A DNA stretch of 7,587 nt from an uncultured Erysipelotrichaceae bacterium (GCA_902803795.1 CADCRC010000043.1:1-7587), one strand, 5' to 3'; positions 1 to 6,580 are shown, counted from the stretch's first letter. A program made the numbers and translations. The notes: generated from the letters alone by a model not told the origin.

Positions 1-137
1 GTGCTAAAGTATACTATAATCCATATAAAGCAATTACTCCAGGACAAGCATGCGCGTTTTATAAAAATGGTGAACTACTTGGTGGAGGATTAATAGATAA
101 AGTATACAAAGACAATGAAGAATTATGGTATCTATAG
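1..137 (+). CDS. mnmA: tRNA-specific 2-thiouridylase MnmA, C-terminal fragment
   Basis: This is the 3' end of a gene cut by the left edge. The first whole codon is at 3 and the stop TAG is at 135-137, leaving 44 residues. They contain AITPGQACAFY followed by GELLGGGLI, the signature of the C-terminal beta-barrel of MnmA/TrmU, where family members read TPGQxxVFY...LGGGxI and end shortly afterwards. MnmA adenylates and thiolates U34 of the tRNAs for Lys, Glu and Gln in the cytoplasm, taking sulfur from a cysteine desulfurase directly or through carriers. The N-terminal PP-loop and catalytic cysteines lie outside the window and cannot be checked. The next gene (tex) starts 12 nt after the stop, so the two are probably cotranscribed. 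A desulfurase gene lies further along the same series. Confidence 0.9.
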   Translation, partial: AKVYYNPYKAITPGQACAFYKNGELLGGGLIDKVYKDNEELWYL

Positions 138-145
138 AAAGAGGA
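138..145 (+). promoter_or_regulatory. Ribosome binding site of tex
   Basis: AAAGAGGA fills the 12-nt gap between mnmA and the ATG at 150. Its GAGG core ends 5 nt before the start codon. It supports M at 150 as the true start and leaves no room for a separate promoter between the two genes. Confidence 0.75.
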
Positions 146-149
146 TAAT

Positions 150-2288
150 ATGATAATAGAAGATATTGCGAAAAGTTTAGATATAAGAAAAGAACAAGTA
201 GAAAAAACACTAGAGTTACTAGGACAAGAAAATACAATACCATTTATCGCAAGATATAGAAAAGAAGTAACAGGAAGTCTAGATGAGGAACAAATAAAAC
301 AAATAAGTGATATATATCAATATCAAAAAAATTTACTTGAAAGAAAAGAAGATGTAATTAGATTAATAGATGAAAAAGGACTTCTTACAGATGAGTTAAA
401 AGAAAATATATTAAATGCAACTAAATTAGTTGAAATAGAAGATTTATATAGACCATTCAAAGAAAAGAAAAAAACTAAAGCAACAGAAGCAATTAAATTA
501 GGCTTAGAACCATTAGCTAAAATAATAATGTCTTTTCCAACAAAAGGCGATATAGATTCTATTTGTTCAAAATTTTTAAATGAAAATGTAAAAGATAGTT
601 CTTTTGCAATCGAACAAGCTTGCTACATAATAAGTGAATGGATAAGTGATAATGCTTTTTATAGAAAATATATAAGAAATTATATATACAAAGAAGGAAT
701 AATTATTACAAAAGTAAAAAAAGATGCACCAGATGAAGATAAAATATATGAAATGTATTATGAATATAATTGTAAATTAACTAAAATTAAACCATATAAT
801 TATTTAGCTATAAATAGAGCAGAAAAAGAAAAAGTAATAAATGCTAAACTTGATTATAATATAGATTATATAAAAGATTATTTAAATAAAAAGATAATTA
901 AAAATAAAAATTCTTTTGTAGCAACATATGTAGAAAATGCAATAGATGATAGTTTAAAAAGATTAATACTACCAAGCGTAGAAAGAGAAGTTAGAACTCA
1001 ACTAAAAGAAAAAGCAGAAACTGAAGCAATAGAAAATTTTTCAATTAATTTAGAAAACTTACTAATGCAACCACCAATTGTAGGAAAGACAGTATTAGGT
1101 TATGATCCAGCATATAGAACAGGATGTAAACTTGCAGTATTAACTCCAACAGGGAAACCGCTTGAAATAGCTGTAATTTATCCAACACCACCACATTCTA
1201 AAATTGAAGAATCAGAAAAAATAGTATTAGACTTAATAAAAAAATATAACATAGACTTAGTCGCAATAGGAAATGGTACAGCATCAAGAGAATCAGAAAA
1301 ATTCATATCAGATTGCATCAAAAAAGCAGATAGACACGTAGATTATGTTATGGTAAACGAAGCTGGAGCAAGTGTTTATTCAGCAAGCGAACTTGCTATT
1401 AACGAATTTCCAGACTTAACAGTTGAAAAAAGAAGTGCAATAAGTATAGGAAGACGTCTTCAAGATTCATTATCAGAACTTGTTAAAATAGATCCTAAAT
1501 CTATAGGAGTTGGACTATACCAACATGATATGCCTCAAAAAGAATTAAATGACAAACTAACATTTGTAGTAGAAAAATGTGTTAATGAAGTAGGAGTAAA
1601 TGTAAATAGTGCATCCGTATCATTATTAACATATGTATCAGGCTTAACAAAAAAAACAATAAATGATATTATAGAATTAAGAGATAAGCTAGGTAAAATT
1701 ACATCAAGAGAAGAAATTAAAAATATAAAATCAGTTACACCAAAAATCTATGAACAATCTATAGGTTTCTTAAGAGTAATAGATGGAAATAATCCACTAG
1801 ATAAAACATCAATACATCCAGAAAACTATAATAAAACGTTAGAACTATTAAAAAATAATAACTTAGAATTATCAGATATAGGAACAGAAAAACTAAATAA
1901 TACTTTAAAAAACATAAATATAGAAAACATATCAAAAGAGTTAAATATAGGAAAAGAAACACTAGAAGATATAATAGATAATTTATGTAAACCAACTAGA
2001 GATCCAAGAGAAGATATGCCACCAATTGTATTAAGACAAGATATATTAACAATAGATGATTTAAAAGTAGGAGAAAAACTAAAAGGTACAATAAGAAATG
2101 TAGTTGATTTTGGATTATTTATTGATATAGGATTACATGATGATGCATTAGCTCATATATCAAAACTATCAAATGAATTTGTTAAAGATCCAAAAGAATT
2201 ATTTAGTGTAGGACAAATAGTAGATTGTTATATAGATAGTGTAGATAAAGACAAAAACAAAGTATCTTTATCATTAGTAGAGAGGTAA
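150..2288 (+). CDS. tex: Tex, S1-domain RNA-binding transcription accessory protein
   Basis: This is a complete 712-residue protein, slightly shorter than typical Tex (about 720-780). The N-terminal Tex domain is clear from TIPFIARYRKEVTG (residues 29-42) and DLYRPFKEKKKTKAT (98-112). A YqgF/RNase H-like fold follows at about 315-450 with YDPAYRTGCK (318-327), AIGNGTASRE (372-381), VNEAGASVYS (402-411) and GVGLYQHDM (453-461). Tandem helix-hairpin-helix elements occupy about 485-560 (NVNSASVSLL, SGLTKKTI). An S1 RNA-binding domain fills about 636-709 (VGEKLKGTIRNVVDFGLF). Tex is a cytoplasmic nucleic-acid-binding protein linked in other bacteria to transcription, toxin expression and fitness; its exact biochemical role is unsettled. 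The YqgF part of Tex is generally regarded as non-catalytic. The start is set by the GAGG at 141-144. The stop is 2 nt before the next gene, whose ribosome binding site lies inside the last tex codons. Nothing looks broken. Confidence 0.96.
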   Translation: MIIEDIAKSLDIRKEQVEKTLELLGQENTIPFIARYRKEVTGSLDEEQIKQISDIYQYQKNLLERKEDVIRLIDEKGLLTDELKENILNATKLVEIEDLYRPFKEKKKTKATEAIKLGLEPLAKIIMSFPTKGDIDSICSKFLNENVKDSSFAIEQACYIISEWISDNAFYRKYIRNYIYKEGIIITKVKKDAPDEDKIYEMYYEYNCKLTKIKPYNYLAINRAEKEKVINAKLDYNIDYIKDYLNKKIIKNKNSFVATYVENAIDDSLKRLILPSVEREVRTQLKEKAETEAIENFSINLENLLMQPPIVGKTVLGYDPAYRTGCKLAVLTPTGKPLEIAVIYPTPPHSKIEESEKIVLDLIKKYNIDLVAIGNGTASRESEKFISDCIKKADRHVDYVMVNEAGASVYSASELAINEFPDLTVEKRSAISIGRRLQDSLSELVKIDPKSIGVGLYQHDMPQKELNDKLTFVVEKCVNEVGVNVNSASVSLLTYVSGLTKKTINDIIELRDKLGKITSREEIKNIKSVTPKIYEQSIGFLRVIDGNNPLDKTSIHPENYNKTLELLKNNNLELSDIGTEKLNNTLKNINIENISKELNIGKETLEDIIDNLCKPTRDPREDMPPIVLRQDILTIDDLKVGEKLKGTIRNVVDFGLFIDIGLHDDALAHISKLSNEFVKDPKELFSVGQIVDCYIDSVDKDKNKVSLSLVER

Positions 2289-2290
2289 AT

Positions 2291-2803
2291 ATGACTAAAA
2301 AAACATTTGGATTAATTATAGTTTCTATAATTATAATTGTTGTTATATATTTATTTATAAATATTAAACAAGAAAACGTAGAATGTATTAAATCAACAAC
2401 AGATGAATTAAATATAAATATAGTAGAAACATTAGATTTATCTATAAGAAATAATATTATAGATAAAATGGAATTATATAAACAAATAATACTACCAAAT
2501 AATCTTAATAATCAAAAGAACTTAGATATGATACAAGAAAAACTAAAATATTATAATGAATATTTAGGCGAAAATAATATAAAGTTTAGAACAAAAGATA
2601 ATTCTATTACTTTAGTAAGTAGTGTTAAAGATAAAGAAATATTACTATTAGATAATATAGATTTTGAAAACAAAGGAGAACTTATTATGAATATTAATCC
2701 AAATACAACAGATGATTCAATAATAAGAATAAATAATAAAGATAAATATGATAGTTCAGAATTTATGATTTATATGAAAGACAAAGGATATAAATGCAGA
2801 TAG
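2291..2803 (+). CDS. Unrecognised single-pass membrane or exported protein with terminal cysteines
   Basis: This 170-residue protein is not recognised. Residues 1-4 are MTKK, then about 6-25 form a strongly hydrophobic Ile/Val-rich segment and a polar, charged tail follows. This suggests an N-terminal membrane anchor (or uncleaved signal) with the tail outside the cell. There is no lipobox: C32 lies in NVEC, after the membrane segment rather than at its end. Only two cysteines are visible, C32 just past the membrane and C169 in the C-terminal GYKCR. The tail is rich in Asn, Ile, Asp and Lys. A short anchor, an early Cys and a closing K-x-GYxC loosely recalls small exported proteins related to YehR/DUF1307 lipoproteins, but I would not assign that family. 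AGAGG at 2281-2285, inside tex, is the ribosome binding site. The reading frame overlaps the next gene by 10 nt, so it belongs to the operon. Confidence 0.7.
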   Translation: MTKKTFGLIIVSIIIIVVIYLFINIKQENVECIKSTTDELNINIVETLDLSIRNNIIDKMELYKQIILPNNLNNQKNLDMIQEKLKYYNEYLGENNIKFRTKDNSITLVSSVKDKEILLLDNIDFENKGELIMNINPNTTDDSIIRINNKDKYDSSEFMIYMKDKGYKCR

Positions 2804-3063
2804 ATGATATTAATAATGAAATTAATAATATAATTAACAATAATAAATTAAATTATATTAACAGTTTTTATTTATCTAATAAAGAAATAGAAGTATTAAA
2901 AAAATATAATATTGATTATAAAAATTCTATTAATCTAAAAGAAATAATATATAAATTAAGTGAATTAATAGATTCAGATATTGATGAAGAAGAATATAAT
3001 GAAATAGATCAAATATTAGAAAGTATATCTACAAGAGATTATTATCAAAATACTAATAAATAA
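2794..3063 (+). CDS. Unrecognised small acidic protein (89 aa)
   Basis: This is a small Asn/Ile/Glu-rich protein without a signal peptide, membrane segment or cysteine, so it is probably cytoplasmic. The pattern looks helical: an Asn-rich start (about 1-20), then YLSNKEIEVLKKYNIDYK (26-43), a middle helix LKEIIYKLSELID, an acidic patch DSDIDEEEYNEID (about 60-72) and a closing ILESISTRDYYQ. It is not recognised. The start ATG is inside the end of the previous gene (10-nt overlap) and is preceded by AAAGGAT about 5 nt upstream, an arrangement typical of translational coupling. relQ follows 14 nt after the stop. Low-complexity AT-rich sequence can open frames by chance. The good ribosome binding site, the exact fit between its neighbours and the ordered hydrophobic/charged pattern argue that it is a real gene. 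Confidence 0.65.
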   Translation: MQIDDINNEINNIINNNKLNYINSFYLSNKEIEVLKKYNIDYKNSINLKEIIYKLSELIDSDIDEEEYNEIDQILESISTRDYYQNTNK

Positions 3064-3070
3064 AAAGGAG
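3064..3070 (+). promoter_or_regulatory. Ribosome binding site selecting a TTG start for relQ
   Basis: AAAGGAG lies just after the preceding stop codon and ends 7 nt before TTG at 3078. No ATG or GTG in the relQ frame lies at a comparable distance. The next in-frame ATG (codon 13) has no comparable site, so this sequence decides the unusual TTG start. Confidence 0.7.
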
Positions 3071-3077
3071 TGTTAAC

Positions 3078-3695
3078 TTGAAATTACAAGACATAGAAGG
3101 AATAGATGAACTAATGCTAAAATATAAGTTTGCTTTAAGTGAACTTACAAATAAAATAACAATATTACTAGAAGAATATGAATTTAATAATAAAACTGAT
3201 CCAATAGAACATACTAAAACAAGATTTAAAACTTTAGAATCTGCAGAAAGCAAATTAAGAAAAAAAGGTTATGAAGTTACAATGGACAATCTTATAAATC
3301 ATGTACATGATATGGTAGGAATAAGAATTATTTGTTCATTTTTAACAGAAGTATATGATGTGGTAAATATAATAAAATCATCTAAACAATTTAGAATTAC
3401 AGCAGAAAAAGATTATATTAAAGAACCAAAAAAATCTGGATATAGAAGTTATCATTTAAATGTATTAGTAAGAGTTCATCTAAAAGACAAAATTGAATAC
3501 GTAGAAGCAGAAATACAAATAAGAACTATAGCTATGGATACATGGGCATCATTAGATCATAAGTTAAGATATAAATTAACTAACTTGCCAGATAATATTG
3601 AAGATGAAATGTATGCCTGTTCAGATGAAATGGTTCTATTAGATAAAAGAATGGAAAAATTACATCACGAAGTATTAAATTTGGAGGATAAATGA
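3078..3695 (+). CDS. relQ: Small alarmone synthetase, RelQ/YjbM (SasB) type GTP pyrophosphokinase
   Basis: This 205-residue protein is a stand-alone RelA/SpoT synthetase domain, close to the roughly 210 residues of RelQ/YjbM. It transfers pyrophosphate from ATP to GTP or GDP, giving (p)ppGpp in the cytoplasm. The motifs run in order: HDMVGIRIIC with D78 as the expected metal-binding aspartate, KEPKKSGYRSYH (about 115-126; Y122 probably stacks on the guanine), EIQIRT (145-150) with the catalytic-site glutamate E145, and AMDTWASLDHKLRYK. There is no N-terminal HD hydrolase and no TGS/ACT region, so it cannot be a long Rel. RelQ enzymes elsewhere are homotetramers activated by pppGpp and controlled mainly by expression. 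Its close similarity to RelQ motifs (IQIRTIAMD-WASL-H) favours RelQ over RelP. It starts with TTG, a weaker start codon that may keep the level low. Its TGA stop overlaps the ATG of the next gene (ATGA), so the two are probably translationally coupled. Confidence 0.93.
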   Translation: MKLQDIEGIDELMLKYKFALSELTNKITILLEEYEFNNKTDPIEHTKTRFKTLESAESKLRKKGYEVTMDNLINHVHDMVGIRIICSFLTEVYDVVNIIKSSKQFRITAEKDYIKEPKKSGYRSYHLNVLVRVHLKDKIEYVEAEIQIRTIAMDTWASLDHKLRYKLTNLPDNIEDEMYACSDEMVLLDKRMEKLHHEVLNLEDK

Positions 3696-4807
3696 TATAT
3701 TTAGATTATAGTGCAACAACTCCAATAAATGATGAAGTATTAGAATCATATATTAAAACATCAAAACAATTTATAGGCAACCCAAATTCATTACATAAAC
3801 TAGGATTAGAATCAAAAAAAATAATAGATATAGCAACAGAACAAATAGAAAAAATATTAAATATAAAAAACTATGACATAATATATACTAGTGGAGCAAC
3901 CGAATCAAATAATTTAGCTTTAATAGGATATTGTTTAAACCATAAAAATAGAGGGAATAAAATAATAACTACAAAATTAGAGCATTCATCAATTAGTGAA
4001 ACAATACAATATTTAGAAAAACAAGGTTTTATAATAGAATATGTAGAATTAGATAAAAATGGAAGAGTTGATTTGTTTGATTTAGAAAATAGAATTGATG
4101 ATAAAACATTACTAGTTACAATATGTGGTATTAATAGTGAAATAGGAATAATTCAAGATATAAAAAAAATAAGTCAAATAACTAAGAAAAAAAATATAAT
4201 ATTTCATAGTGACTTAACTCAATTAATAGGCAAAATAAAAATAGATTTTAATAATGTAGATATGTTTTCTATGTCAAGTCAAAAAATATATGGAATAAAA
4301 GGAATGGGGATATTATTTAAAAGAAAAAAAATTGATATAAATCCTATAATATATGGTGGTAAATCAACAACAATATTTAGAGCAGGTACACCAAATACAG
4401 CAGGTATTGTATCAACTTCTAAAGCAATAAGATTAATATATGAAAACATAGATAAAAACTATGAATATGTAACAAAATTAAACAAATATCTAATAAATAA
4501 ATTAAAAGAATTAGACGTATATATAAATTCAAATGATTATTCAAGTCCATATATTATAAACATATCATTAAAAAATATTAAATCAGAAACAATGCTACAT
4601 GCTTTAGAATTAGATAATATATATGTATCCACTTATACTGCATGTTCAAAAGAGGATTATTCTAAAGTAATATATGAATTAACAAAAGACATTAATAAAG
4701 CAAAATCATCTATTAGAATAAGTCTATCTTATCAAACAACAAAAGATGAAATAGATAAATTGATAGAATCTTTAAAAATAAATATAGAAAAATTACAACT
4801 AAAGTAA
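3692..4807 (+). CDS. Cysteine desulfurase, NifS/IscS-like class V aminotransferase, divergent
   Basis: This is a complete 371-residue PLP enzyme, slightly shorter than usual (about 380-400). The family removes sulfur from cysteine as an enzyme persulfide for tRNA thiolation or Fe-S clusters. Key parts are YLDYSATTPIN at the start, SGATESNNLAL (phosphate-binding turn), EH98 (the ring-stacking histidine), HSDLTQ with D174 and Q177, the PLP lysine K198 in SSQKIYG, FRAGTPN with R230, and the persulfide cysteine C318 in TACSKED, followed by SIRISLSYQTT. Three sites differ from the family norm. The residue before the lysine is Gln, not His. GGxQE before the arginine is replaced by GGKST. The loop after the active cysteine is about four residues shorter than in IscS. 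GGAGG at 3683-3687 and the ATGA overlap with relQ set the start. mnmA in the same series suggests it could serve tRNA thiolation, as YrvO does for MnmA in Bacillus. A SufS-type or non-desulfurase role is not excluded. Confidence 0.85.
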   Translation: MIYLDYSATTPINDEVLESYIKTSKQFIGNPNSLHKLGLESKKIIDIATEQIEKILNIKNYDIIYTSGATESNNLALIGYCLNHKNRGNKIITTKLEHSSISETIQYLEKQGFIIEYVELDKNGRVDLFDLENRIDDKTLLVTICGINSEIGIIQDIKKISQITKKKNIIFHSDLTQLIGKIKIDFNNVDMFSMSSQKIYGIKGMGILFKRKKIDINPIIYGGKSTTIFRAGTPNTAGIVSTSKAIRLIYENIDKNYEYVTKLNKYLINKLKELDVYINSNDYSSPYIINISLKNIKSETMLHALELDNIYVSTYTACSKEDYSKVIYELTKDINKAKSSIRISLSYQTTKDEIDKLIESLKINIEKLQLK

Positions 4808-4871
4808 TTTTTTTTTAATAAAATAAATAGTTATAAATCAGATAAATAGACTATAAAAAGTAATGCAGGTA

Positions 4872-4900
4872 TTAAGATAATATGTAAATTAAATTATAAT
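4872..4900 (+). promoter_or_regulatory. Candidate upstream sigma-A promoter of rny
   Basis: TTAAGA (4872-4877), a 17-nt spacer, and a perfect TATAAT (4895-4900). The -35 matches consensus at four of six bases. Initiation would be near 4907, leaving a leader of about 73 nt. A perfect -10 occurs fairly often by chance in sequence this AT-rich, so this is the weaker of the two candidates. Confidence 0.35.
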
Positions 4901-4914
4901 ATATATCAACTCTC

Positions 4915-4943
4915 TTGACAATAATGCCAAAAATAATTAAAAT
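4915..4943 (+). promoter_or_regulatory. Main sigma-A-type promoter of rny
   Basis: A perfect TTGACA -35 (4915-4920), a spacer of exactly 17 nt and TAAAAT as -10 (4938-4943, five of six). Initiation is expected near 4950, about 30 nt before the rny start codon. This is the best promoter in the window and falls in the largest gene-free gap, which supports independent transcription of rny from the upstream operon. Confidence 0.75.
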
Positions 4944-4948
4944 AAAAT

Positions 4949-4967
4949 TAGATTATTAATTAATCTA
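4949..4967 (+). repeat. Inverted repeat at the predicted 5' end of rny mRNA
   Basis: Two perfect 7-base arms, TAGATTA and TAATCTA, are separated by TTAAT. The repeat begins at the predicted transcription start and ends one base inside the AGAGGAGG ribosome binding site. As RNA it would be a small 5'-terminal stem-loop, weak because only one pair is G-C. As DNA it could be a dyad for a regulator. A chance origin is possible in such AT-rich DNA. Confidence 0.5.
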
Positions 4968-4974
4968 GAGGAGG
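4967..4974 (+). promoter_or_regulatory. Strong ribosome binding site of rny
   Basis: AGAGGAGG ends 5 nt before the ATG at 4980 and matches the anti-Shine-Dalgarno sequence better than any other site in the window. It fixes the rny start and implies high translation. Its first base is also the last base of the inverted repeat. Confidence 0.8.
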
Positions 4975-4979
4975 AAAAA

Positions 4980-6548
4980 ATGAAAGAATTTGGAATGCCT
5001 CCCGTTTTACTTATATTTATTGGTATAATTATTGGAATAATTACAGGTATTGCAATATATTATATAATTAATCAAAATAAGAAAAATAAAGAGCAAGAAC
5101 AAGCACAGTCTATGCTTGAAAAAGCTCAAAAAGAAATTGAAAAGCAGAAAAAAGAAGCAGCTAATGAAGCAAAAGAAGAACATCAAAGATTAAAAAATGA
5201 ATTAGAAAAAGAAACTCGTGAAAAGAAAAACGAATTAAAAGAATCAGAAAATCGTCTAAATCAAAGGGAAGCAAATTTAGACAAAAGAGATAGTGCGCTT
5301 CAAAAAAGAGAAACAACATTAGATGAATTACAAGTTAGTTTATCTGAAAAACAAAATTCATTACAAAAAGAACAAAGTAAAATGGAGGAATTAAAAAAAC
5401 AAGAATTAGAAAAACTTGAGCAGATTTCAGGATTAACAAGACAAAAAGCAAAAGAAAAAGTCATGGAAGAAGTAAAAGAAAATATGACAAAAGAAATTGC
5501 TGAATATATCCATGAAAGAGAAAATGAAGCAAAATTAGAAGCCGATTCTAAAGCACAAGAATTAATAGTATCATCAATGCAAAGATATGCAGCAGATATC
5601 GCAAGTGATCAAACAGTAACAGTTGTTGATTTACCAAACGAAGAAATGAAAGGTAGATTGATAGGTAGAGAAGGAAGAAATATAAGAACAATAGAAGCTG
5701 TAACTGGAGTAGATTTAATAATAGACGATACTCCTGAAGCAGTAGTCTTATCAAGTTTTGATCCACTAAGGCGTGAAATAGCTAAACAAACATTAGAAGC
5801 ATTAATCAAAGACGGAAGAATTCATCCAACAAGAATAGAAGAATTATACGACAAAATATGTGTTGATATGAAACAAAAAATAATAGAATTTGGTAAAGAT
5901 GCAACATTTAGATTAGGTTTAAACAATGTAGATATCAATTTAATTGAATTAATTGGAAAATTACATTTTAGAACAAGCTATGGACAAAATGTACTTGATC
6001 ATTCAATTGAAGTTGCTGAATTATCAGGACTACTTGCAGGCGAATTAGAACAAAATGTAGCTCTTGCAAAAAGAGCGGGATTACTACACGACATAGGTAA
6101 ATCAGTAGATCATGAGCTAGAAGGAAGTCATGTAGATATTGGAGTTGACATAGCAAAAAAATATAAAGAAAATCCAGTTGTAATAAATGCCATAGCATCA
6201 CATCATGGAGACACAGAAGCAACAAGCATAATTTCAACAATTGTACAAATTGCCGATACTCTTTCAGCATCACGCCCAGGAGCAAGATCAGATTCACTTG
6301 AAAATTACATTAACAGATTAACTCAATTAGAAGAAGTAGCCAAAAATATTAAAGGCGTTGATAAGTCATTTGCAATGCAAGCAGGAAGAGAACTAAGAGT
6401 TGTTGTAAAACCAGAGGAAGTAGATGATCTAGAATCACATAGAATTGCAAGAGAAGTAAAAGAAACAATAGAAAAAACAATGAAATATCCTGGAGTAATA
6501 AAAGTTACTGTTATAAGAGAAACAAGAGCAGAAGAAACTGCAAAATAA
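4980..6548 (+). CDS. rny: Ribonuclease Y
   Basis: This complete 522-residue protein matches the usual length of RNase Y (about 520). It is a membrane-tethered endoribonuclease that starts bulk mRNA decay and processing in Firmicutes. A single membrane segment (about 8-30, GIIIGIITGIAIYYI) is followed by a long charged coiled coil (about 33-190, rich in Lys, Glu and Gln heptads) for dimerisation. The KH RNA-binding domain has VVDLPNEEMKG and the GRLIGREGRNIR loop (225-236). The HD domain carries metal-site residues H341, H370-D371 in GLLHDIGK, H408-H409 in SHHGD and D426 in IADTLSASRPGAR, all present, so it should be active. The conserved C-terminal region ends at about 515. It is probably a single-gene transcript, with a strong promoter and ribosome binding site upstream and a terminator directly after the stop. 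Codon use here contains slightly more CGT/GCG-type codons than its neighbours, consistent with higher expression. Confidence 0.98.
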   Translation: MKEFGMPPVLLIFIGIIIGIITGIAIYYIINQNKKNKEQEQAQSMLEKAQKEIEKQKKEAANEAKEEHQRLKNELEKETREKKNELKESENRLNQREANLDKRDSALQKRETTLDELQVSLSEKQNSLQKEQSKMEELKKQELEKLEQISGLTRQKAKEKVMEEVKENMTKEIAEYIHERENEAKLEADSKAQELIVSSMQRYAADIASDQTVTVVDLPNEEMKGRLIGREGRNIRTIEAVTGVDLIIDDTPEAVVLSSFDPLRREIAKQTLEALIKDGRIHPTRIEELYDKICVDMKQKIIEFGKDATFRLGLNNVDINLIELIGKLHFRTSYGQNVLDHSIEVAELSGLLAGELEQNVALAKRAGLLHDIGKSVDHELEGSHVDIGVDIAKKYKENPVVINAIASHHGDTEATSIISTIVQIADTLSASRPGARSDSLENYINRLTQLEEVAKNIKGVDKSFAMQAGRELRVVVKPEEVDDLESHRIAREVKETIEKTMKYPGVIKVTVIRETRAEETAK

Positions 6549-6580
6549 TCAAGATTAATTCTTGGTTATTTTATTTTTAT
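6547..6580 (+). terminator. Rho-independent terminator of rny
   Basis: An 8-bp stem (6547-6554 paired with 6560-6567, one T-G wobble) encloses the loop TTAAT, with CAAGA/TCTTG as its core. It is followed by a T-rich run with few interruptions (to about 6580). The stem begins within the rny stop codon, so rny transcription should end here, partly separating it from the glycosyltransferase gene. The stem is AT-rich, so some read-through is likely. Confidence 0.75.

Larger units (their letters stand above)
4808..4979 (+). other. Intergenic region between the desulfurase gene and rny
   Basis: This 172-nt non-coding stretch is extremely AT-rich. It opens with nine consecutive T immediately after the stop (4808-4816). 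No convincing GC-containing stem precedes the tract, so termination here would be weak at best. A five-base ATAGT/ACTAT repeat pair around 4827-4852 has too long a loop to count as a terminator. The right half holds two candidate promoters, an inverted repeat and the rny ribosome binding site, listed separately. I see no small gene, tRNA or riboswitch in it. Confidence 0.6.

Noticed and set aside
34..243. Reverse-strand frame of 69 codons across the mnmA-tex junction
   Set aside because: It is Leu/Tyr-rich with no ribosome binding site, and covers a junction fully explained by mnmA, a good ribosome binding site and tex.
1759..1995. Reverse-strand frame of 78 codons within tex, looking like a membrane protein
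   Set aside because: Its apparent hydrophobicity comes from complementing Lys/Asn/Glu codons. The Tex helix-hairpin-helix and linker region explain the sequence.
3053..3253. Reverse-strand frame of 66 codons over the start of relQ
   Set aside because: It is a shadow of relQ and the preceding small gene, with no supporting translation signal.
3078..3695. Full-length Rel/SpoT bifunctional enzyme truncated by a frameshift
   Set aside because: There is no HD hydrolase remnant upstream or TGS/ACT remnant downstream, and length and motifs match stand-alone RelQ proteins.
3690..3704. Mycoplasma-type code (TGA as Trp) because of the AT-richness
   Set aside because: No gene has an internal TGA, TGG codes Trp throughout (including several in the glycosyltransferase), and relQ ends at TGA at its expected length.
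4808..4816. Terminator at the run of nine T after the desulfurase gene
   Set aside because: No stem of useful strength precedes the run; only a five-base CTTTA/TAAAG pair with a long loop can be drawn.
4808..4979. Riboswitch, T-box or tRNA in the leader before rny
   Set aside because: The region is too AT-rich and too short, and no conserved box or cloverleaf could be drawn. The visible elements are promoters, one short dyad and a ribosome binding site.
5083..5550. Repeat array or low-complexity expansion in the Lys/Glu-rich part of rny
   Set aside because: It is the coiled coil normal for RNase Y; no exact DNA-level tandem unit is seen.
5548..6297. Several long open frames on the reverse strand inside rny (5548-5766, 5609-5809, 5968-6297)
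   Set aside because: They are Leu/Ser-rich shadows of the A/G-rich rny coding strand, have no plausible ribosome binding sites, and oppose a gene with full domain evidence.
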